Source: JACVRW01 sp963827065 (lineage in GTDB: Bacteria; Actinomycetota; Thermoleophilia; Solirubrobacterales; Thermoleophilaceae). From it: 64,000 bases of DNA. Below are positions 42,383 to 51,551 of this stretch, piece after piece (the stretch's first letter is position 1; every line of letters starts with the position of its first letter). Position numbers and translations under genes: made by a program. The DNA lies in the NCBI GenBank assembly GCA_963827065.1, contig CAWGZM010000006.1, forward strand, positions 124,001-188,000. Reading direction: 5' to 3'. The notes under the pieces were generated by a model. That model was not told where the DNA came from. It did no database searches and worked only from the letters and a program-made list of their open reading frames with translations.

Positions 42383-43371
42383 GGCTCGAGTATCGCCCGC
42401 GCGAAGTCGTCGGGGTCGAACGGCCGCAGGTCCTCGAGCGCCTCGCCTATGCCGATCAGCTTTACCGGCACGCCGAGCTCCTGCGCGATCGCGAGCGCGA
42501 TGCCGCCCTTTGCGGTGCCGTCGAGCTTGGTGAGCACGATGCCGGTCACGTCGACGGCCTCGCGAAACAGCATCGCCTGGCGCAGCCCGTTCTGGCCCGT
42601 GGTGGCGTCGATCGTGAGCAGCGTCTCGTGCGGCGCCCCCGGCGCCTGGGCCGCGATGACCTTGCGTACCTTGCGCAGCTCGTCCATCAGGTGCTGCTGG
42701 GTGTGAAGGCGCCCGGCGGTGTCGCAGATGACGACGTCGTGGCCGCGCGCCTTGGCCGCCTCGATCGCGTCGTACATGACGGCGCCCGGATCCGATCCCG
42801 ACTCGCCGCGGACGAGCTCGCAGCCGGCGCGCTCCGCCCACAGCGCGAGCTGCTCCGCCGCTGCCGCCCGGAAGGTGTCCCCCGCGGCCAGCAGCACCGA
42901 GCGGCCGAGCTCCTGCTGGAGGTGCCAGGCGATCTTGCCGATCGTGGTCGTCTTGCCGCTGCCGTTCACGCCCACCACGAGGATCACGGTCGGCGCGTGG
43001 GTCAGGTCGATCGTGTCGCCATCGACGCGCGCCGTATCCGCGAGCAGCTCGCGCAGGCGCCGCGACAGGTCCTCCCCGCCCTGCAGCTCGCCGCTGTCCG
43101 CCTCGAGCTCGAGCCGCTCCACGATCTTGGCCGTCGTGGGGGCGCCGACGTCGGCGTAGATGAGCGTCTCCTCGAGATGCTCGAAGGCCTCGTCGTCGAG
43201 CGACTGGAAGACGGTCGCCTGGAGCTCCGCGCCGAGCGCCTCGCGCGTCTTCGACATGTTGTCGCGCAGGCGCCGGAAGAAGCCGCGCCGCTCCGGCTCC
43301 CCGTCCGCCTCGGGTGCGGGCGGCGGCGCATCCTCGCCGGTCAGGAACAGGTCATGCCAGGTGCGGGCCAT
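42379..43371 (-). CDS. ftsY: signal recognition particle receptor FtsY
   Basis: A 330-residue protein. A short acidic A region (residues 1-35) is followed by the N domain (FFRRLRDNMSKTREALG) and the GTPase with VGVNGSGKTTTIGKIAW, AAGDTFRAAAAEQL, CDTAGRLHTQQ and TKLDGTAKGG. It docks the SRP-ribosome complex at the membrane. ATG at 43371 follows a TATGCT box (43381-43386) by nine bases. In many bacteria smc lies directly upstream; here a plus-strand gene intervenes. Confidence 0.95.
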   Translation of the reverse strand: MARTWHDLFLTGEDAPPPAPEADGEPERRGFFRRLRDNMSKTREALGAELQATVFQSLDDEAFEHLEETLIYADVGAPTTAKIVERLELEADSGELQGGEDLSRRLRELLADTARVDGDTIDLTHAPTVILVVGVNGSGKTTTIGKIAWHLQQELGRSVLLAAGDTFRAAAAEQLALWAERAGCELVRGESGSDPGAVMYDAIEAAKARGHDVVICDTAGRLHTQQHLMDELRKVRKVIAAQAPGAPHETLLTIDATTGQNGLRQAMLFREAVDVTGIVLTKLDGTAKGGIALAIAQELGVPVKLIGIGEALEDLRPFDPDDFARAILEP

Positions 43372-43380
43372 CGGCCCGCG

Positions 43381-43386
43381 AGCATA
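43381..43386 (-). promoter_or_regulatory. -10 box TATGCT for ftsY
   Basis: TATGCT on the minus strand ends nine bases before the ftsY ATG, so ftsY can have its own promoter independent of smc. Confidence 0.4.
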
Positions 43387-43410
43387 GACGCGGCCGGGCG
43401 GCCGTCGCAC

Positions 43411-43416
43411 TTGACA
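43411..43416 (+). promoter_or_regulatory. -35 consensus TTGACA before the cupredoxin-like gene
   Basis: A perfect TTGACA lies 61 bases before the GTG at 43478. The expected -10 region about 17 bases downstream (GAGGCT) is weak, so it is only a candidate promoter. A good GAGGAGG ribosome-binding site follows at 43465-43471. Confidence 0.35.
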
Positions 43417-43477
43417 CGAACGGTGCCCCGGGGGAGGCTCGTTGCAGGGGATCCGTCCGCAACCGAGGAGGCGTCAA

Positions 43478-44251
43478 GTGCGCAGAGTCAAGCTGATCAT
43501 CGGAGCGGTTTTACTTCTCGGCGTCCCCGTGACCCTCGCGGCCGCCCAGTCGTCCGTCCCGACCGTGGCGGTGAGCGCGTCGGGCGGGAACGTCGTGCTG
43601 GATCCCTCCGGACCGATCGGAGCGGGTCCCACGCGCTTCACGTTCGACGGGCGGGGCGAGTTCAACCTCGCCACGTTGCGGGCAGGCGTGACCGTCGATG
43701 AGCTGCGCCAGTCCCTATCCAACCCCCGCTCCGTGAGGGCGCTCGGCCAGGTGTTCCTCGAGGCGACGGCGGCACCCGGGAAGCCGGTCACCGTCGATCT
43801 ACGGCCGAACACCACGTATGTCGCGGCCGTGGGCCAGGGCAGGTCAACGGCGCTCACGTCCTTCACGACCGGCGCACCGAACGGCGCGCAGGCACCGAGG
43901 CCCGACGGGCGGATCCGCATGGTCGACTACGGGTTCAAGGGCCCGAAGACTTTGCCCCGCAACGGTCGCATCCGGGTCGAGAACGTTGGGACCGCCCTCC
44001 ACTTCGCGATCGCGTTCCCGCTCCGTCCGGGCGTGAGCGGACGCCAGGTCGGCCGCGCCTTCCGCGGCACGAACGAGCGGGCCCTCGGGCGTGTGGTCGC
44101 GGGCGAGCCCGTCGACGTTCAGGGGCTGATCAGCCCGGGCTCGACCAACGACAACGAGGTCAGCTTCGGTCGTCGTGGGCGCTACGCGATGGTGTGCTTC
44201 TTCAGCGAGCACAACAAGCTCGGGATGTACCGGATCTACCGCGTGCGCTGA
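43478..44251 (+). CDS. secreted cupredoxin-like protein
   Basis: A 257-residue exported protein. Signal peptide residues 1-23 (LIIGAVLLLGVPVTLAAA). The last 115 residues show a possible type-1 copper site in the right order: His175 (GTALHFAIAF), Cys240, His245 and Met250 (YAMVCFFSEHNKLGMYR), with strand VRMVDYGFKG-like before it. The N-terminal half is beta-rich without a recognised family. GTG 43478 is chosen for GAGGAGG six bases upstream. It may carry electrons or bind copper outside the cell. Convergent with smc, three bases apart. Confidence 0.7.
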   Translation: MRRVKLIIGAVLLLGVPVTLAAAQSSVPTVAVSASGGNVVLDPSGPIGAGPTRFTFDGRGEFNLATLRAGVTVDELRQSLSNPRSVRALGQVFLEATAAPGKPVTVDLRPNTTYVAAVGQGRSTALTSFTTGAPNGAQAPRPDGRIRMVDYGFKGPKTLPRNGRIRVENVGTALHFAIAFPLRPGVSGRQVGRAFRGTNERALGRVVAGEPVDVQGLISPGSTNDNEVSFGRRGRYAMVCFFSEHNKLGMYRIYRVR

Positions 44252-44254
44252 GGC

Positions 44255-47200
44255 CTAGGCGGCCGCTTCGTCCGCTGCCGGCGCCTCGTGCTCCGGCAGC
44301 GGCCGGCCGGACAGCTTGCGCGATACGACGCGTGAGATGCCGTCGCCGCCCATACTCACGCCGTAGAGGGTGTCGGCGGCGTCCATCGTGCGCTTCTGGT
44401 GCGTGACGACGATGAACTGGGCGCGGTCCGAGTAGCGCTTGACGAGCTGGAGGAAGCGGTCGATGTTGATGTCGTCGAGCGCCGCCTCGACCTCGTCGAG
44501 GATGTAGAACGGGCACGGCCGCGCCAAGAAGACGGCGAACATGAACGCGAGCGCGACGAGTGACTTCTCGCCGCCGGACAGGAGCGACAGCCGCTTCGTC
44601 GACTTGCCGGGTGGCGTGACCTCGATCTCGACGCCCGCCTCGGGCTGCTCGTCCTCGTCGGGCTCGGGCTCCTCGGCCTCGGGCGCCTCCGCCCCCGCGG
44701 CGCCGGGCACGGCCTCGCCACCGACCACGGGCCGCGGTCCCGCCTCGGCCTGCACGAGCCGCAGGCGGCCGCGACCGCCGGGGAAGAGGTGCTCGACCAC
44801 GTCCTCGAAGTTCTTCGCCGCGGCCTCGAAGGTCTGCTCGAACGCCTCGCGGATGCGGCGGTCGGTCTCCTTGATGAGGCCCTCGAGCTCGGCCAGCGCG
44901 GTCTCGAGATCGCCGCGCTGCGCCTCGAGCTCCTCGACGTGCGCGACCGCCTCCTCGTACTCCTGCTTGGCGAGTGGGTTGACGGGCCCGAGCTGCTCAC
45001 GCCGGCGCTGCAGGCGCTCGACCCGGGCGAGCAGCGCCTCGCGCTCCTCGGCGGGCAGCGGCTCGGCGGCGGGCTCGGCCGGCAGCCCTAGCCGCTCCAC
45101 AAGCTCCCTCAGCTCGCGCTCGGCGTCGGCGGCGCCGTCGCGGACCTGCTGCGCGCCGACCTCCGCCGCCGTGACCGCGTCGCTCGCTCGCTTGAGCCGG
45201 CCCTGCAGCTCCGCCTCCTCCTGCGCGCACGTCTTGAGCGCGGCGGCGGTTTCGTCGCCGGCCGCTGCGCCGGAGTCGAGTTCGGCCTGGATGGCGTCGC
45301 GCGCCGCGACCAGCGCGTCGCGGCCGCGCTCGAGGGCCGCGGCGGCACGCTCGGCGTCGTCGCCCAAGGCAAGGTCGCGCTCCGCGCCGCTCCGCAGCGC
45401 CGCCAGCGCCCGGGCACGCTCCTCGCGCTCGCGCGCGATCCGCTCGGCGAGCCGCTGCTCGGCGCGCAGGTCGCCGGTGAGCTCGGCCCGGCGCACGGCC
45501 TGGGGGCCGTCGTCGGGCGCCTCGCGTCGGCGGGCGATGATCCATTCCGCGCGATTCGCGTTCTCCTGCGCGTCGGCGAGCTCGCGCAATGCGCCGCGGA
45601 GTGCGTTCTCGGCCTCCTCGCGCGCGCCGTCCGCCTCGGCCACCGCCGCGCCGGCCCGTTCCAGCTCAGCCTGGGTGGCGGCCTCTTCGCCGGCGGCCCG
45701 CTCCGACGCCGCGACCAGCTCGTCGCGGCGCGCGAGCTCCTCGAGCAGCCGCTCCGAGCCGCCGGCGGGCACCTGCGAGAGCTCGCCGCTGCGGGCGTCG
45801 AAGAGGCGGCCAGAGCGGGTGACGGCCACGCCCGCGAAGTCCTCGCCAAGGCGGTCGAGCGCGTCGACGACAAAAACGCCGTCGAGCAGCCGCGCGGCGA
45901 GCGCCGCGACCTTGGGCTCCGGCCGGACCCGGCTCGCGAGCGGCTCAGCGCCGGCTGGCATGCCGCGAGTGGCTTTTTCCGCCACGTATAGAGACGGAAT
46001 CGTCCACTCGCTGCCGAGCAGCGCGCTCGCCCCGTCACGGCCCGCCGAGTCGAGCAGGCGCTCGCCGGCCGCGAGGTCCGAAACCACGCCGGCTGTCAGG
46101 CGCGGGCCGAGCACCGCCGCGAGAGCGAGCTCGTAGCCCGGCTCGACATGGAGGCTCTCGGCAAGCGGGCGGGCGTCGCCCGGCGCGCTTGCCGCGCCAC
46201 GCACGAACTGGTTGACGGCCGCCAACTCCGATCCCACGCGGGCCGCGGCAGCCCGAGCCGCCTCGGCGGCCCGTTCGGCGTCGCGCCGCGCCGAGCGCGC
46301 GGCGGCGGCCGTCTCCTCGGCCTCGGCCAGGGCGGTGCGGCGGCCGGCGGCGGCCTCGTCGAGCGTCCCGACCTGCGCGCGCGCCGCCCCGAGCTCTTCC
46401 TCGCAAGCCGGCCAGCTCGCGCTCGAGCCGCTCCGCCCGGCCGGCGTCCAGCTCCGCGAGCTCACTTTCGATGGCGGCGATCCGCTGCTCGGGGCCGTCC
46501 TCGCGCGCGGCCAGCTCCGCGTCCGCGGCTGCCTGCTGTTCGAGCAGCTCGAGCTGGCGCAGCCTGCGCTCGCGCCGCTCGCCGGCCGCGACGGCCTGCT
46601 CGCGCACGCGCTCCAGCCGCATCGCCACCCGGTCGGCCGCCGAGCGGGCCGCGTACAGCCGCGACTGCAACTGCTCGCGTGCCCGCGACTGCGTCGCGAA
46701 GGCCTCTTCGGCCTCCTCTCGCCTGCGCGCCACATCGGCGAGAAGCCGCTCGGCCTCGTCCCGCTCCGCGCGCGCCGCCGTGGCGCGCTCCTCGGCCTCC
46801 GCGAGCGCTGCCCGGGCGGCACGCCAGGAGTCCTGCGCGAGCGTGTAGCGCGCCTCGAGCGTCTGCCGCTCGAGCCGCTCGTGCAGCTCGGCGGCCTCGG
46901 CCTGGCGCTTCAGCGGCCGCAGCCGCGAACGCGCCTCGCGCTCGACGTCGAGCGCACGCGACAGGTTCTCCTCGGTGCGCTCGAGCTTCAGCTGCGCGCG
47001 CCGGCGGCGCTTGCGGTGCTTTCCGAGGCCCGCCGCCTCCTCGATCAGGAGGCGCCGCTCGCGCGGGCGCGACATCACGATCTGCTCGACCTTGCCCTGC
47101 GAGACGACCGAGTGCATCTCCTTGCCGAGGCCGGAGTCCGACAGCACCTCGATCACGTCGACGAGCCGGCAACGTGCCCCGTTCAAGCGGTACTCGCCCT

Positions 47201-47525
47201 CGCCGTCGCGGGCGAGCCGCCGCACGATCGAGATCTCGGCGAAGTTCGCGTCGAGGCGGCCGTCCGAGTTGTCGATCACGACCTCCACCTCGGCGGCTCC
47301 GGAGCCTGAGACCCCGTGGCCGCCGGCGAAGATGACGTCCTTCATCAGCTGGCCGCGGACGGCCAGCGGCGACTGCTCGCCGAGCGCCCACAGCACGGCG
47401 TCGGTGATGTTGGACTTGCCGGAGCCGTTCGGCCCCACGATCACGGAGACGCCGGTGCCGAACTCGAGCTTCGTCCGCTGCGGGAAGGACTTGAAGCCCT
47501 TCATGGAGATCGAGCGCAGGTGCAT
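44255..47525 (-). CDS. smc: chromosome segregation ATPase Smc, with an internal +1 frameshift
   Basis: Two overlapping frames together give a full Smc of about 1,089 residues. N-part (46404-47525): GFKSFPQRTKLEF, Walker A GPNGSGKS, QGKVEQIVMSRPRERR. C-part (44255-46403): hinge (EPGYELALAAVLGPRLTAG), coiled coil, signature LLSGGEKSLVALAF and Walker B FYILDEVEAALDD. Skipping one base at about 46403 joins LERELAGL to EEELGAARAQ in frame. The total is slightly shorter than usual (about 1,170-1,200). ATG overlaps the rnc stop by one base. Either a sequencing indel or a true lesion in a normally important gene. Confidence 0.9.
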
Positions 47526-48220
47526 CAGGAAGCCGCCTCTTCGAGGGCGTCAAGGGCTTGGAGGGCGGCTTCCTGCTCCGCGCCCTTCTTGGTCTTTCCC
47601 TCCCCGCGGCCGACCTCCTCCCCCGCCACCTCGGCGACGGCGATGAAGGAACGGTCGTGGGCCGGGCCCTCCTCGGACACGGTCCGGTAGTTCACGACCT
47701 CGGCACGCCGCGCGAGGCGCTCCTGGAGGACCGACTTGTAGTCGACCGGGTGCTCGAGCGCCTCCTCGATCTCGCGCCGGAACGACTCGACCACCGCGGG
47801 CGCCGTGCGGTCGAACCCGAAGGCGAGGTACGACGCGCCGATCACCGCCTCGCAGACGGACGCCAGCACGCGCTCGGAGCCGACCAGCATCTCGGCGCTG
47901 CGGCCGGTGGTGCCCTCCGGAGCGGCAGCGCGCAACTCGTCCGGCACCCCGAGCCCGAGCGCGACGCGCGCGCACGACGGCCCGCTCACCGCCTGCGCGC
48001 GGACCTTCGTGAGCCGTCCCGCGCCGTAGCTCTCGAAGCGCGGGTACAGGTGGGTAGATACCGCGAGGCTCAGGACCACGTCCCCCAGGAAGGCCAGCCG
48101 CTCGTAGGAGTCGGCCCGCTGGCCGACCCAGGAGGCGTGGGTGAACGCCTGCCGGCGGATCTCCTCGGGCAGCTCGCCCAGCAGATCTTCGAGGGATTCA
48201 GGTTTCGATCTCCGCGGCAT
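47525..48220 (-). CDS. rnc: RNase III-family protein with degenerate catalytic site
   Basis: A 231-residue protein with the RNase III endonuclease domain (1-150) and a dsRNA-binding domain (160-231; YKSVLQERLARRAEVVNY, GEGKTKKGAEQEAALQAL). The signature reads YERLAFLGDVVLS. Compared with E. coli, Glu41, Glu65 and Asp114 are replaced by Ala43, Ala67 and Ser121, while Glu38, Asp45 and Glu117 equivalents stay (Glu40, Asp47, Glu124). Cleavage may be weak or lost, leaving a dsRNA-binding function. ATG 48220 is preferred to TTG 48250. Between acpP and smc, the usual place. Confidence 0.88.
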   Translation of the reverse strand: MPRRSKPESLEDLLGELPEEIRRQAFTHASWVGQRADSYERLAFLGDVVLSLAVSTHLYPRFESYGAGRLTKVRAQAVSGPSCARVALGLGVPDELRAAAPEGTTGRSAEMLVGSERVLASVCEAVIGASYLAFGFDRTAPAVVESFRREIEEALEHPVDYKSVLQERLARRAEVVNYRTVSEEGPAHDRSFIAVAEVAGEEVGRGEGKTKKGAEQEAALQALDALEEAAS

Positions 48221-48452
48221 GGGCGGCAACGAAGTCCGCGGCCTGTCCAACCGTCAGGATCTTTGCCGCCTCCTCATCGGGGATGCGGACCCCGTAGTTG
48301 TCCTCGAGCTCGACCACCAGCTCGACCAGGTCGAGCGAGTCCGCCTCCAGGTCCTCGCGGAAGCGAGTGCTCTCGCCGATGCGCCCCGGATCCACCTCCA
48401 ACTCGGTGGCCAGGTGCTCGCGGATGCGCTCGAGGACCTCCTCTCGGGTCAT
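48198..48452 (-). CDS. acpP: acyl carrier protein
   Basis: An 84-residue ACP. The phosphopantetheine Ser is in LEADSLDLVELVVELED near residue 39, within a typical acidic four-helix protein (VLERIREHLATELEVDP). It carries acyl chains for fatty acid synthesis. Its ATG overlaps the plsX stop by four bases, and its 3' end overlaps the rnc start region by 23 bases. Confidence 0.95.
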   Translation of the reverse strand: MTREEVLERIREHLATELEVDPGRIGESTRFREDLEADSLDLVELVVELEDNYGVRIPDEEAAKILTVGQAADFVAAHAAEIET

Positions 48453-49447
48453 TGCGCGGCGACGCTACCAGCGGGCGCGGACCGCAACACCCCCGCCTCG
48501 TCCAGTGCCATCGCGGTGCGCCCGACCATGTCCTCGTCGACCGCCGAGCGAGCCAGCTTGACGGCGTGCTCGATCCCGGTCGGGCCGAAGCTCCCGTGTG
48601 CCACCACGACCGGTTTGCGGAGGCCGAGCAGGATCGCCCCGCCGACCCGCTCCGGGTCGAGGTCGTCCCTGACACCCCTGAGCTTGCTCCGGATCAGCAG
48701 GCCGCCGATGCTCGAGCCGACGCCGCTCTTGATCCGCGCTCGGATCTCGTTCGACAGCTCCCGTACGGTGCCCTCGAGCACCTTGAGCGCGACGTTGCCG
48801 GTGAAGCCGTCGGCAACCACGACGTGTGCGCCCGCGGCGGGCAGGTCGAAGCCCTCGAGGTTGCCGACGAAGTTCAGCCCTCCCTCGGATAGCCGCGCGT
48901 GTGCGGTGAGCACGTCGGGCGTGCCCTTGCCCGACTCCTCGCCGACCGACAGCAGCCCAACGCGCGGCTGCTCGATCCCGACCACCGCCTCCATGAAGCA
49001 GGCGCCCATGTAGGCGAACTGGACGAGGTGCTCGGGCCGCACCTCCACGCTGGCGCCGGCGTCGAGCAGCAGCACGGGCCCACCCGGTACCGGCAGCAGG
49101 ACGGCGAGGGCCGGCCGGAAGACCCCGCGCAGGCGCTTGATCGAGATCGTGGCGGCGGCGAGCGTCGGTCCGGTCGAGCCCGCCGAGACGAGCGCCTCCG
49201 CGCGACCGTCGCCGACCGCGCGGGCGGCCTGGACGATCGATGCGTCGCGCTTCGAGCGGACGGCGGCGACGGCCTCCTCACCGGCCTTGATCGTCTCCGG
49301 CGCGTCGACGATCTCCGCGTGCGGCCCGGCCGGGCCGCGGACCTGAGCCTCGGGCCCGAAGAGCAGCACCGGCAGTCCGGAGCGGCCGACACCCTCGGCG
49401 ACAGCGGCAGGTCCCTGGTCGGCGCCGTTAGCGTCGACTGCGATCAC
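48449..49447 (-). CDS. plsX: phosphate acyltransferase PlsX
   Basis: A 332-residue enzyme that makes acyl-phosphate from acyl-ACP for phospholipid synthesis. Typical segments: IAVDANGADQGPAAVAEG at the start, ALVSAGSTGPTLAAA, ARPALAVLLPVPGG-like strand, VGLLSVGEESGKGT and FVGNLEGFDLPAAGAHVVVADGF-like region. It lies between rpmF (five bases) and acpP, as in many Gram-positives. Confidence 0.94.
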   Translation of the reverse strand: MIAVDANGADQGPAAVAEGVGRSGLPVLLFGPEAQVRGPAGPHAEIVDAPETIKAGEEAVAAVRSKRDASIVQAARAVGDGRAEALVSAGSTGPTLAAATISIKRLRGVFRPALAVLLPVPGGPVLLLDAGASVEVRPEHLVQFAYMGACFMEAVVGIEQPRVGLLSVGEESGKGTPDVLTAHARLSEGGLNFVGNLEGFDLPAAGAHVVVADGFTGNVALKVLEGTVRELSNEIRARIKSGVGSSIGGLLIRSKLRGVRDDLDPERVGGAILLGLRKPVVVAHGSFGPTGIEHAVKLARSAVDEDMVGRTAMALDEAGVLRSAPAGSVAAQ

Positions 49448-49452
49448 GAGGG

Positions 49453-49647
49453 CTACTCGTCGTCGGTGCCCGGCTGCTGCACGACGACCTCACGGCCGGC
49501 GTAGGTCCCGCAGTTGGGGCAGACGCGATGCGGCAGGCGCGGCTCGTGACAGCGCGGGCAGTGCCGCAGGCCCGGCGGGCTGATCTTGTGCTGGGAGCGG
49601 CGCTTGTGCGTGCGCGAGTGGGACTGTCTCTGCTTGGGGACGGCCAT
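49453..49647 (-). CDS. rpmF: ribosomal protein L32
   Basis: A 64-residue L32 with the zinc cluster CPRCHEPRLPHRVCPNCG and a basic N-terminus (VPKQRQSHSRTHKRRSQHK). The C-terminal EVVVQQPGTDDE is a mild acidic extension. It keeps all four Cys, so it is the zinc-containing form. It follows the DUF177 gene by 25 bases. Confidence 0.95.
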   Translation of the reverse strand: MAVPKQRQSHSRTHKRRSQHKISPPGLRHCPRCHEPRLPHRVCPNCGTYAGREVVVQQPGTDDE

Positions 49648-49672
49648 GGGCAGCGGACCAGTGTACTAGGGC

Positions 49673-50185
49673 CTAGTCGAGCTTCAGCTCGCGGAGGGCC
49701 GCCCAGCGCGGATCGGGCTCCGCCTCGTGCGCGTGCTCGGGATCGTCGTTCAGGTTGGCACCGCACACGGAGCAGAGCCCGCGGCAATCCTCACGGCAGA
49801 CGATCTGCGTGGGCAGGGCGAGTGCGAGCGCGTCTCGTGCCCACGCCGTCAGGTCGAGCCGGCCCTCCTCGAGGTAGGGGGAGCGCAGGTCCTCTCCCCC
49901 GCCCGGCTGGTCGATCTCGCGCGCGTCGACGTGGACCACATGGCCCGCGTCCTCGAGGCAGCGCATGCACGGCCCGGCCAGCTCCGCGTCGAAACGCAGC
50001 CGCATGGAGTAGCCGGCCGTGGTGTGGTCGACGTTCAGGCGAGCGTCGACGACCTCGCTCGGCAGCTCGTAGCGCTGGCCGCCGAACTCGAAGGCGCCGA
50101 CGGGGACATCGAGCTCGAACCGCCGCCCCTCGCCGGAGCTGAGCCCGAGCTTGTCTACGTCGAAGATCTCGGTGCGCTGACCCAT
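49673..50185 (-). CDS. yceD: DUF177/YceD-family protein
   Basis: A 170-residue protein with the YceD pattern: beta-rich N-terminus (RFELDVPVGAFEFGGQRYEL), CMRCLEDAGHVVHVDAREID, and the C-terminal zinc-like pair IVCREDCRGLCSVCGANLNDD. YceD is linked to 23S rRNA accumulation and always sits before rpmF. Function in detail is unknown. Confidence 0.9.
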   Translation of the reverse strand: MGQRTEIFDVDKLGLSSGEGRRFELDVPVGAFEFGGQRYELPSEVVDARLNVDHTTAGYSMRLRFDAELAGPCMRCLEDAGHVVHVDAREIDQPGGGEDLRSPYLEEGRLDLTAWARDALALALPTQIVCREDCRGLCSVCGANLNDDPEHAHEAEPDPRWAALRELKLD

Positions 50186-50195
50186 GCAGGCGAGG

Positions 50196-50576
50196 TTAGC
50201 CCCGCCCGATCAGCTCCACGCGGTAGTCGTCCGGGTCGCGAACGAACGCGATGAACGGCCCCTCGGTACGGCCTCCCGGCCGGTAGGGCGGCTTCTCCGG
50301 CTCGATGCCGTCCTCGGCCAGCTTCGCGAGCGTTCCGTCGAGGTCCTCGACGGCCAGAGCGATGTGGTTGTAGCCCGTTCCGAGGTCGTAGGAGTCGACC
50401 CCGTGGTTGTAGGTCAGCTCGAGGACCGGCTCCTCGCCGGGAAGGGCCATGAAGACGTTGGTCGCCTCGTCCCCGATCGGCATCCGGCGCGCCTCCTGGA
50501 AGCCGAGCTTCTCGTAGAAGGCGACCGAGCGGTCGATGTCACCGATGCGGTAGCAGGTGTGGAGGTAGGTGGGCAT
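50196..50576 (-). CDS. gloA: glyoxalase I (VOC family)
   Basis: A 126-residue lactoylglutathione lyase-like enzyme. Metal ligands line up as His in YLHTCYRIGDID, Glu in VLELTYNHGVD, His in GYNHIALAVED and Glu in YRVELIGRG. It should isomerise the hemithioacetal of methylglyoxal, although Actinobacteria use other thiols than glutathione. Located between DUF177 and a lytic transglycosylase on the same strand. Confidence 0.88.
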   Translation of the reverse strand: MPTYLHTCYRIGDIDRSVAFYEKLGFQEARRMPIGDEATNVFMALPGEEPVLELTYNHGVDSYDLGTGYNHIALAVEDLDGTLAKLAEDGIEPEKPPYRPGGRTEGPFIAFVRDPDDYRVELIGRG

Positions 50577-50585
50577 GGAGGGAAG

Positions 50586-51470
50586 TTACCCGCGGCCGGG
50601 CCCTGTGAGGCGCCGGGTTCCGCTCGGCGTGATGACGTAGACCTGCCAGGCGTAGTAGGTCAGGAACGCCCGCTCGTCCCTGCGCATCCGGCTCGCGAAG
50701 CGGCGGATCGCCCGCACGTACGACGCCGAGTGGTTGTAGGCGAAGAGCGCGCCGTCGAGGTCGCCCGGGGCGCCCGCCTGCCGCAGGTAGTTCGCGGCCG
50801 CGAGGATGGCGTCGCGCGGACCATCGATGTCCCCGCCCATGCCGTAGGCCTCCCAGGTCGCCGGGAGGAACTGCATCGGGCCGCGCGCGCCGGCCTCGCT
50901 CGCACTGCGCACGCGCCCGAACGCAGACTCCACGAAGTTGATCGACGCGAGGACCGACCAGTGGATCCCGAAGCGCCGCTGCGCCGCCTCGTAGTGACGA
51001 CGCAGCTCGGCCGCAGGCGCCGCCTCGGCAACCCGGACGCGCGGCAGCCGCCCCGGCGACCGCGGAATCGCCGCGAGCTGCCTCCGGGCGATGACCGTGT
51101 CACGCGCCTCTCCGCGAACGTCGGCCGGAAGCCGTGCGAGCGCAGCGTCCCCCAGCGCACGCCGGGCGGCCATCAGCCGCAGCATCCGCTGATGGTGCAG
51201 GGCGAGGTGGCTGACATCGCGCGGGACCTCGCCGCTTCCGTCCCAGCCCTCCAGCGCCTCGCGCAGCCGTCGCGTCGTGGCGGTGAACGCCGCGGCGAGC
51301 CGTTCTGGCCGGCGCGGGATCTCTTCCACCGGATCGGGGAGCGGCTGTGGTTCCGGCTGCCGCGCGACGGACGTCGCCGGCTCGGGGCTGCGGTCGGGCT
51401 CGTCCGCGACGGCGATCGCCAGCCCAGCGGCAGCAACCACAACCACCAGGGCGGCAATCAGACGTGCCAC
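50586..51470 (-). CDS. exported lytic transglycosylase (SLT domain)
   Basis: A 294-residue protein. Signal or anchor helix at 1-20 (LIAALVVVVAAAGLAIAVA), a Pro/Arg-rich linker, helical middle, and a SLT domain at about 175-290: catalytic Glu in ASINFVESAFGRVRSASEAG, GPMQFLPATWEAYG and LFAYNHSASYVRAI. It cleaves peptidoglycan glycan strands outside the membrane. It starts upstream of gloA with a nine-base gap. Confidence 0.9.
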   Translation of the reverse strand: MARLIAALVVVVAAAGLAIAVADEPDRSPEPATSVARQPEPQPLPDPVEEIPRRPERLAAAFTATTRRLREALEGWDGSGEVPRDVSHLALHHQRMLRLMAARRALGDAALARLPADVRGEARDTVIARRQLAAIPRSPGRLPRVRVAEAAPAAELRRHYEAAQRRFGIHWSVLASINFVESAFGRVRSASEAGARGPMQFLPATWEAYGMGGDIDGPRDAILAAANYLRQAGAPGDLDGALFAYNHSASYVRAIRRFASRMRRDERAFLTYYAWQVYVITPSGTRRLTGPGRG

Positions 51471-51537
51471 GCGGCCGAGGCTAGCGCCGAGCCGCCCCGC
51501 GCCCTGGGCAGCGGGCCCTGCTCGAATGCAAGACCTG

Positions 51538-51551
51538 ACCCCTTTCGGGGT
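51538..51551 (-). terminator. GAAA-capped hairpin at the end of the coiled-coil gene
   Basis: ACCCC-GAAA-GGGGT on the minus strand overlaps the stop codon of the gene at 51551. The following GACCTGACC/TTGCA stretch reminds me of REP-like palindromes seen in soil bacteria, but only one copy is in this window. Confidence 0.35.
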
